Shown here: in pieces, positions 6,227 to 8,182 of the stretch | How the letters are laid out: every line of letters begins with the position of its first letter | How positions within the stretch are numbered: position 1 is the stretch's first letter | Source of the DNA: Loktanella sp. | Lineage (GTDB): Bacteria; Pseudomonadota; Alphaproteobacteria; Rhodobacterales; Rhodobacteraceae | Length of the DNA: 8,182 nt | Assembly (NCBI GenBank): GCA_003551805.1 | Contig: PUNR01000209.1 | Coordinates: 1 to 8,182 of the forward strand | Reading direction: 5' to 3' | The notes under the pieces: generated by a model | What the model was told of the DNA's origin: nothing | What the model saw: only the letters and a program-made list of their open reading frames with translations | The model's database searches: none | Made by a program: the position numbers and the translations under genes

Positions 6227-7143
6227 CGCGCGATGATGGCACTTTGACGCTGGCGCTGGTGGCGCTTGGTGCAGGTTGGGGGCTGACACAGCCCTTGACG
6301 AAAATCACCGTCACGGCGGGGTATGAGCCGTTCGGGATCATCTTTTGGCAAATGCTGATCGGCACTTTGCTGCTGGGTGCGTTGCGTTGGCGCAGTCTGG
6401 GGCGCTTGCCGGTCACGGCGAAAACCTGCGCTTTCTGGCTGTTGATCGCGTTTCTTGGGACGTTGATCCCCAATTCGGCCAGCTATCGCGCGGCGTTTCA
6501 CCTGCCGTCGGGGGTGATGTCGATCGTGATCTCGACCATTCCGCTGATCGCTTTTCCAATCGCGCTGGCGCTGGGGAATGACCATTTTTCGTGGCGGCGG
6601 ATGGGCGGTCTGGCGCTTGGCCTTGCGGCTGTCGCCTTTATCGCGCTGCCAGAGGCAAGTCTGCCGGAACGCGCCATGGTGGCCTTTCTGCCATTGGCGC
6701 TGATTGCCCCGCTTTGCTATGCGCTGGAAGGTAATATCGTCGCCAAATGGGGCACTGCAGGGCTGGACCCGGTGCAGGTGCTGTTTGGCGCATCGGCTAT
6801 CGGTACGGTGATCGCATTGCCGCTTGCGCTTGGCACCGGACAGTTCCGCGTGCCCACGTCACCCTTCATTCTGGCCGATTTCACCATGATACTGGGCGCG
6901 GTGATCCATGTGCTGGTCTATACCGGCTATGTCTGGCTGGTCGGGCGCGGGGGTGCGGTTTTTGCCGGACAAGTAAGCTATTTGGTAACAGGTTTCGGTG
7001 TCGTCTGGGCAATGTTGCTGTTGCGCGAACATTACAGCCTTTGGGTCTGGGCGGCGCTGGCGGCCATGGGCGTGGGGCTGACATTGGTACGCCCAAGGGT
7101 TGCGCAAACACCGGAGAAGGTAAAGAATTTGGTGCATGAGTGA
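6223..7143 (+). CDS. DMT-superfamily transporter (EamA type), second copy
   Basis: This inner-membrane transporter has 306 residues and about ten hydrophobic segments in two EamA repeats; the substrate is unknown. The N-terminal helix contains GAGWGLTQPLTK, a typical EamA opening, followed by conserved pieces such as FWQMLIGTLLLG and SGVMSIVISTIPLIAFP. The second half contains PLCYALEGNIVAKWG and a final helix near WVWAALAAMGVGLTLV. It differs clearly in sequence from the leftward transporter at 4423-5322, so the two are not a recent duplication. The start is fixed by the ATGA overlap with the phosphoesterase stop, and the end overlaps the SLC13-type gene by eight bases. This packing suggests one transcript with coupled translation. 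No disruption or unusual composition was seen. Confidence 0.9.
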   Translation: MTRDDGTLTLALVALGAGWGLTQPLTKITVTAGYEPFGIIFWQMLIGTLLLGALRWRSLGRLPVTAKTCAFWLLIAFLGTLIPNSASYRAAFHLPSGVMSIVISTIPLIAFPIALALGNDHFSWRRMGGLALGLAAVAFIALPEASLPERAMVAFLPLALIAPLCYALEGNIVAKWGTAGLDPVQVLFGASAIGTVIALPLALGTGQFRVPTSPFILADFTMILGAVIHVLVYTGYVWLVGRGGAVFAGQVSYLVTGFGVVWAMLLLREHYSLWVWAALAAMGVGLTLVRPRVAQTPEKVKNLVHE

Positions 7144-8182
7144 CCTTTTAAACCTGAGCCAACCGCAAGAGGCCTGGCTGACACTTGCCGTGGTCGTGGG
7201 TATGTTCGTGCTGTTCATGCGCGAAACCTTCCCCACCGAAGTGGTCGCCATGGTCGGTGTCACTGTTTTGTTGGTCACCGGCGTGCTGCCCTATCAGGCG
7301 GCGGTGAATGCGTTTTCCAACCCCGCGCCTTGGACGATTGCGGCGATGTTCATCCTCGTCGGCGCCCTTGTGCGGAGCGGATCGCTGGATGCGATGACCA
7401 AGCTTGCCGAACGACAGGCCAAGATCAGCCCTGCGCGTGCCATCGGTGGCGGGTTGCTTTTCGTCGCCTTTGCCAGTGCGATCATGAACAACACGCCGCT
7501 GGTCGTGGTGATGATTCCGGTGTTCATTCAGCTTTCGCGCAGTTTAGGAGTTTCGGCTTCCAAGCTACTGATTCCATTAAGCTATGCCGCGATTGTTGGC
7601 GGCACACTAACGCTGATCGGCACATCGACGAACCTGCTGGTGGACGGGGTCGCGCGGGCATCGGGGATGGAACCTTTCGGCATCCTCGAGATCATGCCGG
7701 TCGGGCTTGTCGTGATGGCCTGGACCTTCGTTTATATGTATTTCATGGCGCCGCGCCTGTTGCCTGATCGGTCAAGCATGGCGGCGATGCTGTCGGACCG
7801 GTCTAAGAAAAAGTTCTTTTCCGAGGCCGTGATCCCACCCGACAGCAACCTGATCGGGCGCGAGGTCAATGGCGTGCAATTGTTCAAACGCGATGGCGTG
7901 CGGTTGATCGACGTGGTGCGCGGCGATGTCTCGCTACGCCGCGATCTGGCGAATGTGACCTTGCAGGTCGGTGACCGCGTGATCCTGCGCACCGAAATGA
8001 CGGAACTGTTGTCGCTACAGGCCAACAAGGAATTGCGCCGCGTCGATCAGGTCTCGGCGGTGGAAACCACGACCGTCGAAGTGCTGATCACCCCCAATTG
8101 CAAAATGGCCGACCGGCGGTTGGGTGCATTGCGGCTGCGGCGGCGCTATGCGGTCTATCCGTTGGCGGTGCACCGGCGTGAC
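7136..8182 (+). CDS. SLC13-type permease with TrkA_C domains (cut by right edge)
   Basis: This is an inner-membrane anion permease of the divalent anion/sodium symporter (SLC13, CitT/SAC1-like) group; substrates in the family include sulfate and dicarboxylates. The ATG at 7136 opens a frame of 349 residues without a stop up to the edge; the family is usually near 590 residues. Hydrophobic helices span about 14-28, 35-51, 66-80, 102-117, 120-133 and 144-170. The two hallmark SNT-like motifs are present: NNTP at 118-121 and GTSTN at 162-166. A further helix is at about 184-205. A cytoplasmic TrkA_C (RCK_C) domain fits 228-295 (GREVNGVQLF...VGDRVILR), and a second seems to start near 311. The C-terminal membrane half is outside the window. 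Its start lies inside the end of the preceding transporter gene (ATGAGTGA). Sulfate as substrate would pair with choline-sulfatase but is speculation. Confidence 0.9.
   Translation, partial: MSDLLNLSQPQEAWLTLAVVVGMFVLFMRETFPTEVVAMVGVTVLLVTGVLPYQAAVNAFSNPAPWTIAAMFILVGALVRSGSLDAMTKLAERQAKISPARAIGGGLLFVAFASAIMNNTPLVVVMIPVFIQLSRSLGVSASKLLIPLSYAAIVGGTLTLIGTSTNLLVDGVARASGMEPFGILEIMPVGLVVMAWTFVYMYFMAPRLLPDRSSMAAMLSDRSKKKFFSEAVIPPDSNLIGREVNGVQLFKRDGVRLIDVVRGDVSLRRDLANVTLQVGDRVILRTEMTELLSLQANKELRRVDQVSAVETTTVEVLITPNCKMADRRLGALRLRRRYAVYPLAVHRRD

Noticed and set aside
5570..6289. Leftward open frame of 239 codons
   Set aside because: It is antisense to the YmdB-type gene, which has complete family motifs. 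Long antisense frames are expected at this GC content.
4423..7143. The two DMT transporters as a duplication flanking a mobile segment
   Set aside because: Their sequences differ throughout, including N-termini and loops, and they lie in opposite orientation without flanking repeats. They look like separate members of a large superfamily.

Overview
The window reads as chromosome from an alphaproteobacterium, most likely a Roseobacter-group member of the Rhodobacteraceae. This is inferred from the gene families, the moderately high GC content, strong third-position G/C preference, and a terminator-like motif (CCGCCGGAGGC next to AAATATCCCC) that I remember from that family. No rRNA, tRNA, CRISPR array, insertion sequence, integrase or phage gene was seen. 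Coding density is very high and no gene-free stretch exceeds 100 bases.

Left half (1-4424): a choline import and choline-sulfate utilisation locus. Two genes run leftward: betI (TetR-type choline-responsive repressor) and betC (choline-O-sulfatase, cut by the left edge). Four overlapping bases join them. Facing them, three genes run rightward: choX, choW and choV, the periplasmic binding protein, permease and ATPase of a choline ABC importer. The 85-bp divergent spacer carries a clear inverted repeat (ATTGAC-TC-GTCAAT), the best candidate for a BetI operator serving both directions. A strong hairpin without a T-run lies between choX and choW. choW and choV overlap by four bases. A GNRA-loop hairpin with a T-run ends the operon. 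ChoX retains every ligand-box residue known from the Sinorhizobium meliloti protein.

Right half (4423-8182): a leftward EamA/DMT-type membrane transporter converges on choV. Divergent from it is a tightly packed rightward set: a YmdB-type (TIGR00282) metallophosphoesterase, a second EamA/DMT transporter, and an SLC13-type permease with TrkA_C domains that runs off the right edge. The last three genes overlap one another (4 bp, then 8 bp), so they are probably co-transcribed and translationally coupled. Their shared biological role is not evident.

Together, the left genes would bring choline into the cell and release choline from choline-O-sulfate, with BetI adjusting expression to choline. 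The choline-to-betaine oxidation genes (betA, betB) are not in the window and may lie beyond the left edge. I found no convincing undescribed system. The items most worth a second look are the shared operator, the choX-choW hairpin, the Asn-to-Asp change in the metal-binding GNH motif of the YmdB-type protein, and the coupled phosphoesterase/DMT/SLC13 set.
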